From Catalinimonas niigatensis (GTDB lineage: Bacteria > Bacteroidota > Bacteroidia > Cytophagales > Cyclobacteriaceae), in contig NZ_CP119422.1 in the NCBI RefSeq assembly GCF_030506285.1, forward strand, positions 2,232,001 to 2,296,000: a stretch of DNA of 64,000 bases, read 5' to 3'. The translations under genes and the position numbers were made by a program. The notes below the pieces were generated by a model. The model did not search any database, was not told the DNA's origin, and saw only the letters and a list, made by a program, of their open reading frames with translations. The number at the start of each line of letters is the position of its first letter. Position 1 is the stretch's first letter. Below are positions 18,808-27,500 of the stretch, one piece after another.

Positions 18808-18888
18808 AAGTGGGAAGGCCGGAGACCGAAAACTGTTGGAAGATGGAAACGGGAAGTTTAACTTCTTCCAACTCCCATCTTCCCACTT
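18808..18888. repeat. GGAAG-rich nested inverted repeat
   Basis: This is an 81-base element with outer arms AAGTGGGAAG (18808-18817) and CTTCCCACTT (18879-18888), and inner arms GTTGGAAG (18835-18842) and CTTCCAAC (18865-18872). Its left half is full of GGAAG and its right half of CTTCC. It lies between the ferredoxin and holA genes and encodes nothing recognisable. It could fold as a long hairpin in RNA from either strand. Similar GGAAG-type intergenic patterns are, to my recollection, common in Bacteroidota, but I cannot confirm copies here. Confidence 0.65.
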
Positions 18889-18893
18889 CTATC

Positions 18894-19151
18894 TTATATC
18901 ATAGAATTTACTACTTCCAGCGCTTTTGGCACATTCATTTCCGTCATCCACTGCTCTTTAACGATAAGCACCGGTGCTTTTTTACATTTGCCTGTACATT
19001 TGGTCTTGATCAATTTGATATATTTCTGTTGCTTTTTTTTCTTAAGCTCAATTTTGATAGCTTTCTGTATGTCTTTACAGCCGTTTTTCTTGCAATCTTT
19101 ACCATTACAGATAAAAATAAATTGCTGTTGATCGTCTTTTTCTTTACTCAT
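18894..19151 (-). CDS. thioredoxin-like [2Fe-2S] ferredoxin family protein
   Basis: This 85-residue basic protein carries cysteines at 15, 20, 25, 52 and 56 in the layout FICNGKDCKKNGCK and KTKCTGKCKKAP. That is the pattern of small thioredoxin-fold [2Fe-2S] ferredoxins, where four cysteines hold the cluster. The region between the two cysteine groups is strongly Lys-rich. It follows the DUF819 gene by 22 bases, so the two are probably one transcript. The redox partner is not evident. Confidence 0.8.
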   Translation of the reverse strand: MSKEKDDQQQFIFICNGKDCKKNGCKDIQKAIKIELKKKKQQKYIKLIKTKCTGKCKKAPVLIVKEQWMTEMNVPKALEVVNSMI

Positions 19152-19173
19152 TACCTATTTTTTTGAAATAACA

Positions 19174-20436
19174 TCAGGAACCGGCAACAAATTGCATAAG
19201 GATACCACAAAGCCAGGCTCCATAAGTTCCTACGAAATAACCCAGCACTGCCAGTAACACCCCTACCGGCGCCAAAGAAGGGCTAAAGGCCGAAGCAACT
19301 ACCGGTGCAGAGGCCGCACCTCCTACATTGGCCTGACTGCCTACTGCCACAAAGAAAAAGGGTGCTTTGATCAGTTTAGCAACGATCATTAAGAAGATAA
19401 TATGAATCAGTATCCATATCCCTCCTACCATGAACAAACCAGGATTGCTCACTACGGTGGTGATGTCCATCTGCATGCCAATACTCGCAATAAGTACATA
19501 CAAAAAAACCGTAGCAAAGCGGGAGGAACCTGCACCCTCCAGCTTTCTGGCTTTGGTAAATGAAAGCAACAGGCCGGCGGTAGTAGCGATCACTACAATC
19601 CAGAAGAAGTCGGAAGTCAGACTGAAGGTTTCCAATGCAGGAAAATTTGTCTGCAGATAAGGTGCAAGAAAATCTGCGGCAAAGTGAGAGAAGCCGGTGA
19701 TGCCAAAAGCAATGGCCAGTATGGTGATGGTATCGGTGGTCGTTGGAATTTTGGCAATGCTGGCAGCGTACTCTTCTACCTGCTTTTTTACTAAATGTAT
19801 GGCCGATGCATCCGCTTTGAGGTACTGATCAATCTTTTCTGCCCTGCCACTTCCGTAGAGCAAAACGGCCAACCACAAGTTGGCCACGATAATGTCTACC
19901 GCAAGTACGGCTGAAAACAGAGGCGTGCTGGCACCAAATACTTCCAGCATAGCCGTTTGGTTGGCACCTCCGCCAATCCAACTACCGGCTATGGTAGCCA
20001 GACCTCGCCACACAGCATCCGGACCTACGCCTCCTACAGTTTCTGGAGAAAATGAAGAAACTATGATCATGGCCAGTGGTCCTCCTATGATAATCCCTAC
20101 GGTTCCGGCAAAAAACATAATTACAGCCTTGATCCCTAAACGCGATATGGCTTTGATATCAATGCCTAAAGTAAATAAAACCAAACTTGCAGGAAGGAGA
20201 TAGCGAGAAGAGACAAAATAAAGACGTGATTCTTCACCAGAGATGATATTCAGGGAATTGAGAATGGCAGGAATAAAATAACAAAGTAGTACCGAAGGCA
20301 CATAAGTATAAAATTTTTGCCAGAAAGGGCTGGTGCTTGCTGAAGTACGAAAAACGAAGGCCAGAAGTAGAAAGAGAATGCCTAGTACTACTGCATCATT
20401 GGTAAAAAGTGGTGCTTCTTCAGCGACTTGTTCCAT
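19174..20436 (-). CDS. DUF819 family membrane protein
   Basis: This is a 420-residue integral membrane protein with about ten hydrophobic helices, recognised as the DUF819 family by SSRYLLPASLVLFTLGIDIKAI and GSWIGGGANQTAMLEVFG and by AVGSQANVGGAASAPVVASAF near the C-terminus. The twin Gly/Asn-rich re-entrant-like motifs resemble transporter inverted repeats. No substrate has been firmly assigned to the family as far as I know. It is divergently transcribed from the PorP-SPOR gene and heads a two-gene unit with the ferredoxin. Confidence 0.85.
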   Translation of the reverse strand: MEQVAEEAPLFTNDAVVLGILFLLLAFVFRTSASTSPFWQKFYTYVPSVLLCYFIPAILNSLNIISGEESRLYFVSSRYLLPASLVLFTLGIDIKAISRLGIKAVIMFFAGTVGIIIGGPLAMIIVSSFSPETVGGVGPDAVWRGLATIAGSWIGGGANQTAMLEVFGASTPLFSAVLAVDIIVANLWLAVLLYGSGRAEKIDQYLKADASAIHLVKKQVEEYAASIAKIPTTTDTITILAIAFGITGFSHFAADFLAPYLQTNFPALETFSLTSDFFWIVVIATTAGLLLSFTKARKLEGAGSSRFATVFLYVLIASIGMQMDITTVVSNPGLFMVGGIWILIHIIFLMIVAKLIKAPFFFVAVGSQANVGGAASAPVVASAFSPSLAPVGVLLAVLGYFVGTYGAWLCGILMQFVAGS

Positions 20437-20454
20437 ATCTTTTTCTTAAAAGCT

Positions 20455-20485
20455 CAAAACTAATATTTTCGGACAGAGTAACGAA
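20455..20485 (-). promoter_or_regulatory. promoter for the DUF819 gene
   Basis: On the minus strand TAGTTTTG (20462-20455) matches TAnnTTTG perfectly. TTCG, one mismatch from TTTG, lies 19 bases upstream (20485-20482). The predicted start is about 12 bases before the DUF819 ATG. Confidence 0.6.
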
Positions 20486-20580
20486 AAAATGCTTCCATTT
20501 TGTTTTTCTTCAATTCTGGACAGAACAATTCATTGGTAAGTTCGGCGGATAAGTCAAAATTTTAGCTTGATAATCTTTAC

Positions 20581-20588
20581 TAGCTTTG
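20581..20588 (+). promoter_or_regulatory. -7 box TAGCTTTG for the PorP-SPOR gene
   Basis: TAGCTTTG is a perfect TAnnTTTG match 32 bases before the ATG at 20621. Because the box lies downstream of the alternative in-frame ATG at 20567, it supports the start at 20621. No TTTG occurs at the ideal spacing. Confidence 0.55.
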
Positions 20589-20620
20589 TTACTGATAAAG
20601 TATGCCGAGATGAAGCCACA

Positions 20621-22345
20621 ATGAGAAAAACTGTCATCATATTTTTACTATTATTCATCAGTATCAGCACAACGCACGCACAGCGTCTGCCATTTTTTAC
20701 GCATTACTATAATAATCCTTATCTCTACAATCCTGCGTATGCAGGTTACGACAAACATACTGTATTTTACCTGACGCATCGGCAGCAGTGGCTGGGGATA
20801 GAAGGCGCACCAGTCAGCTCTCAGCTCAGCTTTCACTCTCCGATGGGCAATGCCAACCCTCTTTTTATAGGAGCTGATATCATAGACGATCGTCTGGGAG
20901 CACTAAAGCACAATGCAATCAAATTCTCATTAGGTTATATGCTTCCTCTTTCTTCTGAGCATGAACATTATCTCAAAACTGCTTTTTCTACAGGCATAGG
21001 AATGCACAGCTATGATTTAGCCGGTATGGATATTGGCGATGACATTATCTTACAATCTGCTCTTAATAATCGTACTTTTCTGGATGGCAGAGTAGGTTTT
21101 CACTATCACAATCGTGGTTTTAACCTGAGTGCATCTCTGCCTCATCTGTTTAGCCCTCCTCCTGTGTTTTTAGATGGGTTCAGCAATGTAGCTTTTGACC
21201 AGTTTAGCCGAATGATATTTAGCAGCCATTACCGTTTTAATTTTAACCCGGAAGGCACGCTGGCTTTTGAGCCTACTGTGCTCTACCACTATTCCAAAGA
21301 AGATGTAAGTCAGTTGGAAGCTTTGGGCATATTATATGTCAAAAATGCGTTTTGGGTAGGTGGTGGTTATCAGCAGCAAAGTGGTATCAGTGGTACTGCT
21401 GGAGTACAGGTAAAAGGTTTGAAAATCAGCTACGCCTACACTATGGGCGGCAGCGAAGTATCTCCCTATGGAATGGGTACTCATGAAGCTCAGGTTGGTA
21501 TTGTCATAGGTAAGAAGAAAGAAGTGTTGAAAAGAAAGCCAAGACTTTCTACCCAGAATACGATTGATGATATTCCTGATCAGGCTCTCCTGGAAAAACA
21601 TGCCAAGAGCAAGGAAAAAAGACGGAAGAAAGAAAGTAAGGCAGAAAGCGTACCCGACAGAAAAAAGGTAAGCCCTTCACCGACAGTAGTGGAAACCCAG
21701 CCTAGCCCTGTGGACAACAAAACAGCCGATAATGATACAGTAATTGAGGAAAATAAAACAGAAGAAAGAACCATATCCCAAGCTGTTGAGCAAAAGCCTG
21801 CTACCAGCCAAACTCAACCAAGCGCACAAGTTGGGTCTCAGCAACAAAAGAAAGACTACGAGGATATTAAGTTTGATTCTTTTGATAGTGATAAGAAAGG
21901 AGTGATTCAACTAGGCGAGCCCACCAAAGCTCCTGCTATTGGCACGAATAATAACACTCAAGCCAAGCCCATAATAGATGAGCAAGCTGTAATTGCTACT
22001 CCAAGTCAGCAAAATAAGACAGAGGAAAAGCCTGCACAACAAATAGAGTGGGATACTACCCCTCAGAACAAGACGAATAATGTAGCAGATACTCATCCAC
22101 TGGCTATGAAAAACGGCTTTTATATCATCGCTGGTACTTTCTCTACCCAGGCCAATGCTGAGAAACTAGCTGACAAACTGAAAGCCCAGGGCTTCTTTCC
22201 CGAAGTAGGGTATCATAGTGAGAAGCAGTATTTTTATGTCCATATCTTCCAGTCTGCAAATAAAGATGAGGCTTTAAAAGAACTGGAACGCCTCAAGCAA
22301 AATGCAGCTTTCCAGCAATCCTGGATACTCAACGTAGAACCCTGA
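20621..22345 (+). CDS. PorP/SprF family outer-membrane protein with C-terminal SPOR domain
   Basis: This 574-residue protein has a signal peptide (residues 1-20, ending THAQ) and then the PorP/SprF beta-barrel pattern of type IX secretion-associated proteins: LPFFTHYYNNPYLYNPAYAG, HRQQWLGIEGAP, PLFIGADIIDDRLG. The barrel region ends near residue 315. A Lys/Glu/Gln/Thr-rich linker of about 180 residues follows. Residues 498-574 form a SPOR domain (NGFYIIAGTFSTQANAEKL ... YFYVHIF), which in other proteins binds peptidoglycan glycan strands lacking stem peptides. The start at 20621 is chosen from the signal peptide and the promoter box at 20581. The fusion suggests an outer-membrane anchor tied to the cell wall. 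No giant SprB-like cargo gene is adjacent. Confidence 0.88.
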   Translation: MRKTVIIFLLLFISISTTHAQRLPFFTHYYNNPYLYNPAYAGYDKHTVFYLTHRQQWLGIEGAPVSSQLSFHSPMGNANPLFIGADIIDDRLGALKHNAIKFSLGYMLPLSSEHEHYLKTAFSTGIGMHSYDLAGMDIGDDIILQSALNNRTFLDGRVGFHYHNRGFNLSASLPHLFSPPPVFLDGFSNVAFDQFSRMIFSSHYRFNFNPEGTLAFEPTVLYHYSKEDVSQLEALGILYVKNAFWVGGGYQQQSGISGTAGVQVKGLKISYAYTMGGSEVSPYGMGTHEAQVGIVIGKKKEVLKRKPRLSTQNTIDDIPDQALLEKHAKSKEKRRKKESKAESVPDRKKVSPSPTVVETQPSPVDNKTADNDTVIEENKTEERTISQAVEQKPATSQTQPSAQVGSQQQKKDYEDIKFDSFDSDKKGVIQLGEPTKAPAIGTNNNTQAKPIIDEQAVIATPSQQNKTEEKPAQQIEWDTTPQNKTNNVADTHPLAMKNGFYIIAGTFSTQANAEKLADKLKAQGFFPEVGYHSEKQYFYVHIFQSANKDEALKELERLKQNAAFQQSWILNVEP

Positions 22346-22394
22346 TGCGCTTTTGATCAGCATTGTTTAATATTGTGACTCTTCTGAGTCGCTT

Positions 22395-23489
22395 ATGAAT
22401 ATTCTGATTGTCTCCCAACATGCCGGTATGGCCGGTTCTACCTATTCTATCACCTACTTAGCCAAAGGCCTGAGTGAGCGAGGCCATAAGGTTTATGTAG
22501 CCTGCCCTGCCAATACGCTGATGCAGCAACTGTTGATAAGCTCCAAAGTACAGCATATCCCCATGCAAATTCGCAATAAACTGGATCGCCAAAATATCCG
22601 CCATATCGCCCAGATGGTGAAAGAACATCAGATAGATATCATTGATGCCCAATCCAGCAAAGATCGTTATACTACGATTTTAGCCCGTTGGTATTACAAA
22701 CTTCCGGTAAAGCTGGTACATACCCGCAGACAATTGGCTTTGAGTGTGGGGATCTTGGGGCAAAGCTGGTTTTATGAGAAAGGAACAGATAAAATCATCG
22801 CAGTAAGCAGGGGAGTGAAGCAATCACTGGTAAACATTGGGATCAGCGCTGAACATATTAAAGTGATTTACAATGGCACCCCCCGTGAAAAGTATGATAA
22901 GCTTGATCTGCAAAAAGTAAAGGATCTGAAAGAGAAATATGCCATCACAGCGGGAGATTTTGTGATCGGATGTGTAGCCCGTAGAAAAGAGCAGGATCAG
23001 CTTCTAAACGCAATCGCTCTCCTGGACCAGCCGGTGAAAGTGATATTTGTTGGCATTGAATCCGAAAAAAACTTTCAGGAAATCATTTCAGGCTATGGTC
23101 TGCCTCATAAGGTTCATTTCACCGGGGCTGTTCCAAATACTGAAGTATTGAATTACTATCCTTTGTTTGACATCAAGATACTTCCTTCCAAGATTGAAGG
23201 GCTTTCCCAATCTTTACTGGAAGCCATGGCACTCAAAATCCCGGTGATAGCTACTGACCTGGGAGGGAACGGAGAATTAATAGAAGAAGGAAAAAATGGC
23301 TATCTATTTGAAAATGAAAATATTCAGCAACTGGCTTCTTTGATTGATCAGTTGCGCCAATCAGAAAACTTAAGAAGACAATTGGGCGAATATGGGCAAC
23401 ATACAGCCTTGGATACCTTTTCTATTGACAGGACCATTCAAAGGCATGAATTGCTCTTTCAGCAATTATGTCAGGACATTCCTTACTGA
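22395..23489 (+). CDS. glycosyltransferase family 4
   Basis: This is a 364-residue GT-B fold glycosyltransferase. The N-terminal half carries the acceptor domain (ILIVSQHAGMAGSTYSI, then a Gly-poor start). The C-terminal half has the donor site with EGLSQSLLEAMALKIPVIATDLGGNGELI near residue 275, the EX7E-type motif of GT4 retaining enzymes. It starts 49 bases after the PorP-SPOR gene on the same strand and may be co-transcribed. It ends overlapping the convergent GT9 gene by 7 bases. It probably acts in lipopolysaccharide or surface glycan assembly; the sugar is unknown. Confidence 0.88.
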   Translation: MNILIVSQHAGMAGSTYSITYLAKGLSERGHKVYVACPANTLMQQLLISSKVQHIPMQIRNKLDRQNIRHIAQMVKEHQIDIIDAQSSKDRYTTILARWYYKLPVKLVHTRRQLALSVGILGQSWFYEKGTDKIIAVSRGVKQSLVNIGISAEHIKVIYNGTPREKYDKLDLQKVKDLKEKYAITAGDFVIGCVARRKEQDQLLNAIALLDQPVKVIFVGIESEKNFQEIISGYGLPHKVHFTGAVPNTEVLNYYPLFDIKILPSKIEGLSQSLLEAMALKIPVIATDLGGNGELIEEGKNGYLFENENIQQLASLIDQLRQSENLRRQLGEYGQHTALDTFSIDRTIQRHELLFQQLCQDIPY

Positions 23490-24523
23490 GAGTTGCTTCT
23501 TATGTACACTCTTTTTGCTTCTTCGTAAGCCTGAAGGGCTTTATTTATAGGTATTTCAAGTGCACACCTGAAATGTCCTTCCGGGCAGGCTCTATGGCCA
23601 TGCTTACCGCAGGGGCGGCAGTATAAGGAGCCTTCAATTTCTACTATCCAGTATAATTCTGACAAAGGATAGAAGCCAAAATCTGTCACCGTAGAGCAGA
23701 AAAAAGCGCATACCGGAGCGTTCATTGCAGAAGCCAGGTGCAGAGGAGCCGAATCATTGACATAATTAATGACCGCACCTTTCATCAAGGCCGCGGATTG
23801 AAGAAGAGATAACTGACCTGATAAGTTAAATACCCCTTCATGAGTAGCCAGCCTTATTTCTTCACATAATATAAGGTCGCCCGGGGCTCCTAAAAGATAC
23901 ACCGCAATATCCTTAGGAAGTAAACTGATCAATTCTATCCACCTTTCTTTGGGAAACTGCTTAGTAAACCATACCGACGAAGGGCAAAGGCATACATAGG
24001 AATTAGCCTGGTATTTTTGGATCAGGGAAAGGTCTTCTTGAGAAGGATATAAAACTGGCCTTCTGCTAAGTCTTTTTTCTTTCAATTCAGGAAAGGCTAC
24101 TTGCAAAAGTGAGTGATTTCTATCTACTTCATGTACTCCTTTTTCAAAAGGAAAGGGGACAGTTGCCTGATACAAAAACGAAAAAGGGTTGTCTGAAAAA
24201 CCAGCTTTAAACTTGGCTCCTGAACTCACAGTGAGTAGACCAGTGGAGAAAAACCTGTGAAAATTAATCACTACATCATATTTCTCTTTTCTGATGTTTT
24301 GAATGAGCTTGAGAAGGTTTTTATGTTTATTTTCTTTTTTATTCCACACCCAAATTTTATCTACATAAGGATGTCCCTGATAAAGACTTCCACTGTGCTG
24401 ATTAATCAGAATATCAATGTGAATATCTCCCAAATGAGTTCGCAAATTTTCTATTACCGTAGACAGCAGAATAATATCGCCGATAAAAGACGTTTGAATC
24501 AAAAGTATTTTTTGAGAGTTCAT
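23483..24523 (-). CDS. glycosyltransferase family 9 (heptosyltransferase-like)
   Basis: This 346-residue enzyme resembles ADP-heptose:LPS heptosyltransferases: KILLIQTSFIGDIILLSTVIENL at the N-terminus, a CLCPSSVWFTKQFPKERW donor segment, and YVNDSAPLHLASAMNAPVCAFF near the C-terminus. A Cys-rich tail (YCRPCGKHGHRACPEGHFRCAL) follows, as in many members. I start at the ATG at 24523 because upstream codons add a non-homologous leader. It is convergent with the preceding GT4. It likely adds a heptose or related sugar to an LPS-type core. Confidence 0.88.
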   Translation of the reverse strand: MNSQKILLIQTSFIGDIILLSTVIENLRTHLGDIHIDILINQHSGSLYQGHPYVDKIWVWNKKENKHKNLLKLIQNIRKEKYDVVINFHRFFSTGLLTVSSGAKFKAGFSDNPFSFLYQATVPFPFEKGVHEVDRNHSLLQVAFPELKEKRLSRRPVLYPSQEDLSLIQKYQANSYVCLCPSSVWFTKQFPKERWIELISLLPKDIAVYLLGAPGDLILCEEIRLATHEGVFNLSGQLSLLQSAALMKGAVINYVNDSAPLHLASAMNAPVCAFFCSTVTDFGFYPLSELYWIVEIEGSLYCRPCGKHGHRACPEGHFRCALEIPINKALQAYEEAKRVYIRSNSQ

Positions 24524-24598
24524 GGAGCGCAAATGTGCCTGCTGACTTTTTAAGTAAAAAATTATTATCAACTTTGCCGAAAGTTAATCAAGCTAAGC

Positions 24599-25381
24599 AT
24601 GGATAACAAAGCAGTCAAGATATCTGCGGTAATCATTACCTTTAACGAAGAAAAGAACATTGGTCGCTGTATTGATTCACTGCAGGAGGTAGCTGATGAG
24701 GTTGTAGTGGTAGATTCATTTTCTACAGATAAGACTAAAGAAATTTGTCTACAGAAAGGTGCAGTCTTTATCGAGCATGCTTTTGAAGGGCATATAGAAC
24801 AAAAAAACTATGCCCTGACCCAGGCCACTTATGACCATGTCCTTTCCCTAGACGCCGATGAGGCTCTCTCCCCTGAATTGCTGACCAGTATTTTGGCTAC
24901 GAAGAAAAACTGGATACATGATGGTTACAAATTTAACCGTCTCACCAACTACTGCGGTCGTTGGATCAAACACTGCGGTTGGTACCCTGATACTAAACTC
25001 AGGCTCTGGGATAGAAGAAAAGGACAATGGGAGGGCATAAATCCTCATGATAGTTTTAAAATGATACCTGACTCCGTGATCAGACACATCAAGGGAGATT
25101 TGTTGCACTATTCGTATTATACTATTGAACAACATGTTATGCAAACCAATAAATTTTCTTCTCTTTTAGCTGAAGAATATAAAAGAAAAGGAAAGAAAGT
25201 GTATATACTTATTCATTTTCTTTTGTACCCTGCATTCATTTTCTTTAAAAGGTACATTTTGCAGTTTGGTTTTAGAGATGGGATGGAGGGATTTATTATT
25301 TGTAAAAACACTGCTTATTATAAATTCCTTAAATATGCCAAACTCAGAGAAATGAAAAAACAGCAGTTTGACACTCTTTAA
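24599..25381 (+). CDS. glycosyltransferase family 2 (WaaE/KdtX-like)
   Basis: This 260-residue GT-A enzyme has ISAVIITFNEEKNIGRCIDSL, VVVVDSFSTDKT and the metal-binding LSLDADEAL motif. It resembles the LPS core glucosyltransferase WaaE, including the YPDTKLRLWDRRKGQWEG region. A basic hydrophobic stretch near the C-terminus (VYILIHFLLYPAFIFFKRYIL) probably contacts the membrane. A weak CAACTTTG box lies 22 bases upstream. It is divergent from the GT9 gene. A role in LPS core or related glycolipid synthesis is likely. Confidence 0.87.
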   Translation: MDNKAVKISAVIITFNEEKNIGRCIDSLQEVADEVVVVDSFSTDKTKEICLQKGAVFIEHAFEGHIEQKNYALTQATYDHVLSLDADEALSPELLTSILATKKNWIHDGYKFNRLTNYCGRWIKHCGWYPDTKLRLWDRRKGQWEGINPHDSFKMIPDSVIRHIKGDLLHYSYYTIEQHVMQTNKFSSLLAEEYKRKGKKVYILIHFLLYPAFIFFKRYILQFGFRDGMEGFIICKNTAYYKFLKYAKLREMKKQQFDTL

Positions 25382-25497
25382 TATGAAAAAAGGCCTAAAA
25401 GTCTCTACTAATCTATTTGCAGTCTTTGAATATATAGTAATCAAGTAGCCAATTCACCCTCGAACAAATTTTACGAATTCGGAAATGTTTAATTATT

Positions 25498-26352
25498 ATG
25501 CCCAAACCTAGTTTTGATCGTCCCCTTGCTTCCTGTAATCTATGTAAATCTCCCGATATACATTTATTTGCTTTGGATTATAAAGGGATTCAGATATACA
25601 AATGTAATCATTGCAAAGTTGAGTTTATGAATCCTCAGTATACAGATCAATTCTTAACGGATTTTTATAGTAGCTATCAGGAAGGGGATAAAAATCATCA
25701 CCGATATGGCGAAGCAGAAGAGCTAAGAATAGATCTGCACACCATGAACATCATAGATATTGAAAAATTCGTAAATACAGGTAGTTTCTTATCTGTAGGA
25801 TGTGGAGGAGCTCATGATCTGAGTGCAGCCCAGGCAAGAGGTTGGGAAGTAGAAGGTTTTGAAGTAGATGAAGCATTTTCCAGACAACTCAGCCAACGAT
25901 TAGGAATACCAATACGGAGTGGTAACTTCAGCGATTTAGATTATCCTCAAAATCATTATGATTGCGTTTATCTGAATCATGTGATTGAACATCCTAAAAA
26001 CCCTTCTACTTACCTAAGAAAATCTTACGATCTCTTAAAAAAAGGAGGAGTGATGTACATCGCTTGTCCAAATATTGCTGCTTTATCTGTAAAATTAAAA
26101 AAGGTGCTGGAAACACTTCACCTGAAGAAAAAAAAGGGGAGTTATTACGATAGCTGGCAACACCTTTTTTATTATAGCCCTGCTGTCATGAAAAATTTAC
26201 TGGAATCCGAATATGGCTTTAAAGTCTTGCTGATGGGAAATGACCGTAAATATAAAGCAGGGCAGTCTTCCTTCTCAAAAAATATGGTCAATGCTCAGGC
26301 GTATGGTTTCCCATATAAATCCAGCTTCAGATTAATTGCAAAGAAACCCTAG
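25498..26352 (+). CDS. class I SAM-dependent methyltransferase with N-terminal zinc-ribbon-like motif
   Basis: This 284-residue protein begins with a cysteine pair set (CNLCKS ... CNHCK) that looks like a small zinc ribbon. A Rossmann methyltransferase domain follows: FLSVGCGGAHDLSAAQARGWEVEGFEVD (motif I) and YDCVYLNHVIEHPKNP (motif IV). Many such enzymes sit in surface-glycan clusters and modify sugars or lipid carriers. It precedes the next GT4 by 2 bases, so the two are surely co-transcribed. The methyl acceptor is unknown. Confidence 0.85.
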   Translation: MPKPSFDRPLASCNLCKSPDIHLFALDYKGIQIYKCNHCKVEFMNPQYTDQFLTDFYSSYQEGDKNHHRYGEAEELRIDLHTMNIIDIEKFVNTGSFLSVGCGGAHDLSAAQARGWEVEGFEVDEAFSRQLSQRLGIPIRSGNFSDLDYPQNHYDCVYLNHVIEHPKNPSTYLRKSYDLLKKGGVMYIACPNIAALSVKLKKVLETLHLKKKKGSYYDSWQHLFYYSPAVMKNLLESEYGFKVLLMGNDRKYKAGQSSFSKNMVNAQAYGFPYKSSFRLIAKKP

Positions 26353-26354
26353 TT

Positions 26355-27500
26355 TTGCCTACTAAGTTTTTACCAAAAAAAATCTTGCCACATTCTCCAA
26401 AAAGATCTCTCTCAGTTCTTCACCTCAGTTCGGAAAAAAGCTGGCGGGGAGGCGAGCAACAAATCGCTTATCTGATAGAAGAACTAAACCAAAAAGATGT
26501 AAAAAATGTAGTCGCCTGTCAAAAAGGATCTGCATTTGAAGTTTTTTGCCAGCAAAAGCAATGGGCTTATTATAATTTATCCTTTAAAGGAAGCTTTGAC
26601 CTTTCTACCAGCCTGGGTATTAATAAAATATGTAAGCAGGAAAAAATTGATCTGATTCATATCCACAGTGCTAAATCTCATGGGTTGGCAGTTCTGTCCC
26701 ACGTCCTTGGCAACTCAACCCCTCTAATCTTGAGCAGAAGGGTAGATTTTCCAGTGCGTGACAACTTTTTGACTCAGTGGAAATATAATCACCCTGCTAT
26801 CAAAAAAATTATTTGCGTTTCTCATGCCATAGAAAAGATTGTAAGAAGTAACATTAAATATCCTGATAAATGTCTTACCATTCATAGTGGTATAGATATA
26901 GCTCGTTTCAAACATAGTAAAGGCTATTTAAGAAAAACTTTTCAGATACCGAATGATTACATTTTGGTCGGAAATACCTCCGCACTGGCTGGTCATAAAG
27001 ATTACCCTACTTTTATTCGTACTGCTGAGATTCTTCGCCAGCAGAACATTAAAGCTCATTTTTTTATGATTGGCGATGGACCGGACAAGGAGATATTACA
27101 GAACATGATTAGTGAAAAGAATTTGGGCGATCATATCAGCATGACTGGCTTTATGAACAATATCCCCGAAATCCTTCCTGAATTGGATATCTTTTTAATG
27201 CCCTCCGAAACCGAAGGCCTTGGCACCAGTATATTAGATGCGTTTGCCTGTAAAGTCGCTGTAGTGGCTACACGCGCTGGTGGCATTCCTGAGATGGTCA
27301 TCCATGAAAAGACTGGCCTACTTGCTGAAATAAAAGATGTTCAATCATTGGCAGCGCACATTTATCAACTAATCACAGAACCATCTCTTAGGGAAAAGTT
27401 GGTAGAAAGCGCTTATCTGCATTTGCTTAAAAACTTTACCAAAGAAAGCATGTCAGCTCGTACATTAGAAATATATCATGATATTCTAAAACACCACTGA
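26355..27500 (+). CDS. glycosyltransferase family 4 (TTG start)
   Basis: This is a 381-residue GT-B enzyme. The N-terminus has SVLHLSSEKSWRGGEQQIAYL, typical of surface-glycan GT4 proteins; the C-terminal donor site has PSETEGLGTSILDAFACKVAVVATRAGGIPEMV. The reading frame has no ATG or GTG between an in-frame stop at 26316 and the conserved start, so TTG at 26355 is used. It lies 2 bases after the methyltransferase stop. It ends exactly against the FkbM gene on the other strand. Confidence 0.87.
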   Translation: MPTKFLPKKILPHSPKRSLSVLHLSSEKSWRGGEQQIAYLIEELNQKDVKNVVACQKGSAFEVFCQQKQWAYYNLSFKGSFDLSTSLGINKICKQEKIDLIHIHSAKSHGLAVLSHVLGNSTPLILSRRVDFPVRDNFLTQWKYNHPAIKKIICVSHAIEKIVRSNIKYPDKCLTIHSGIDIARFKHSKGYLRKTFQIPNDYILVGNTSALAGHKDYPTFIRTAEILRQQNIKAHFFMIGDGPDKEILQNMISEKNLGDHISMTGFMNNIPEILPELDIFLMPSETEGLGTSILDAFACKVAVVATRAGGIPEMVIHEKTGLLAEIKDVQSLAAHIYQLITEPSLREKLVESAYLHLLKNFTKESMSARTLEIYHDILKHH

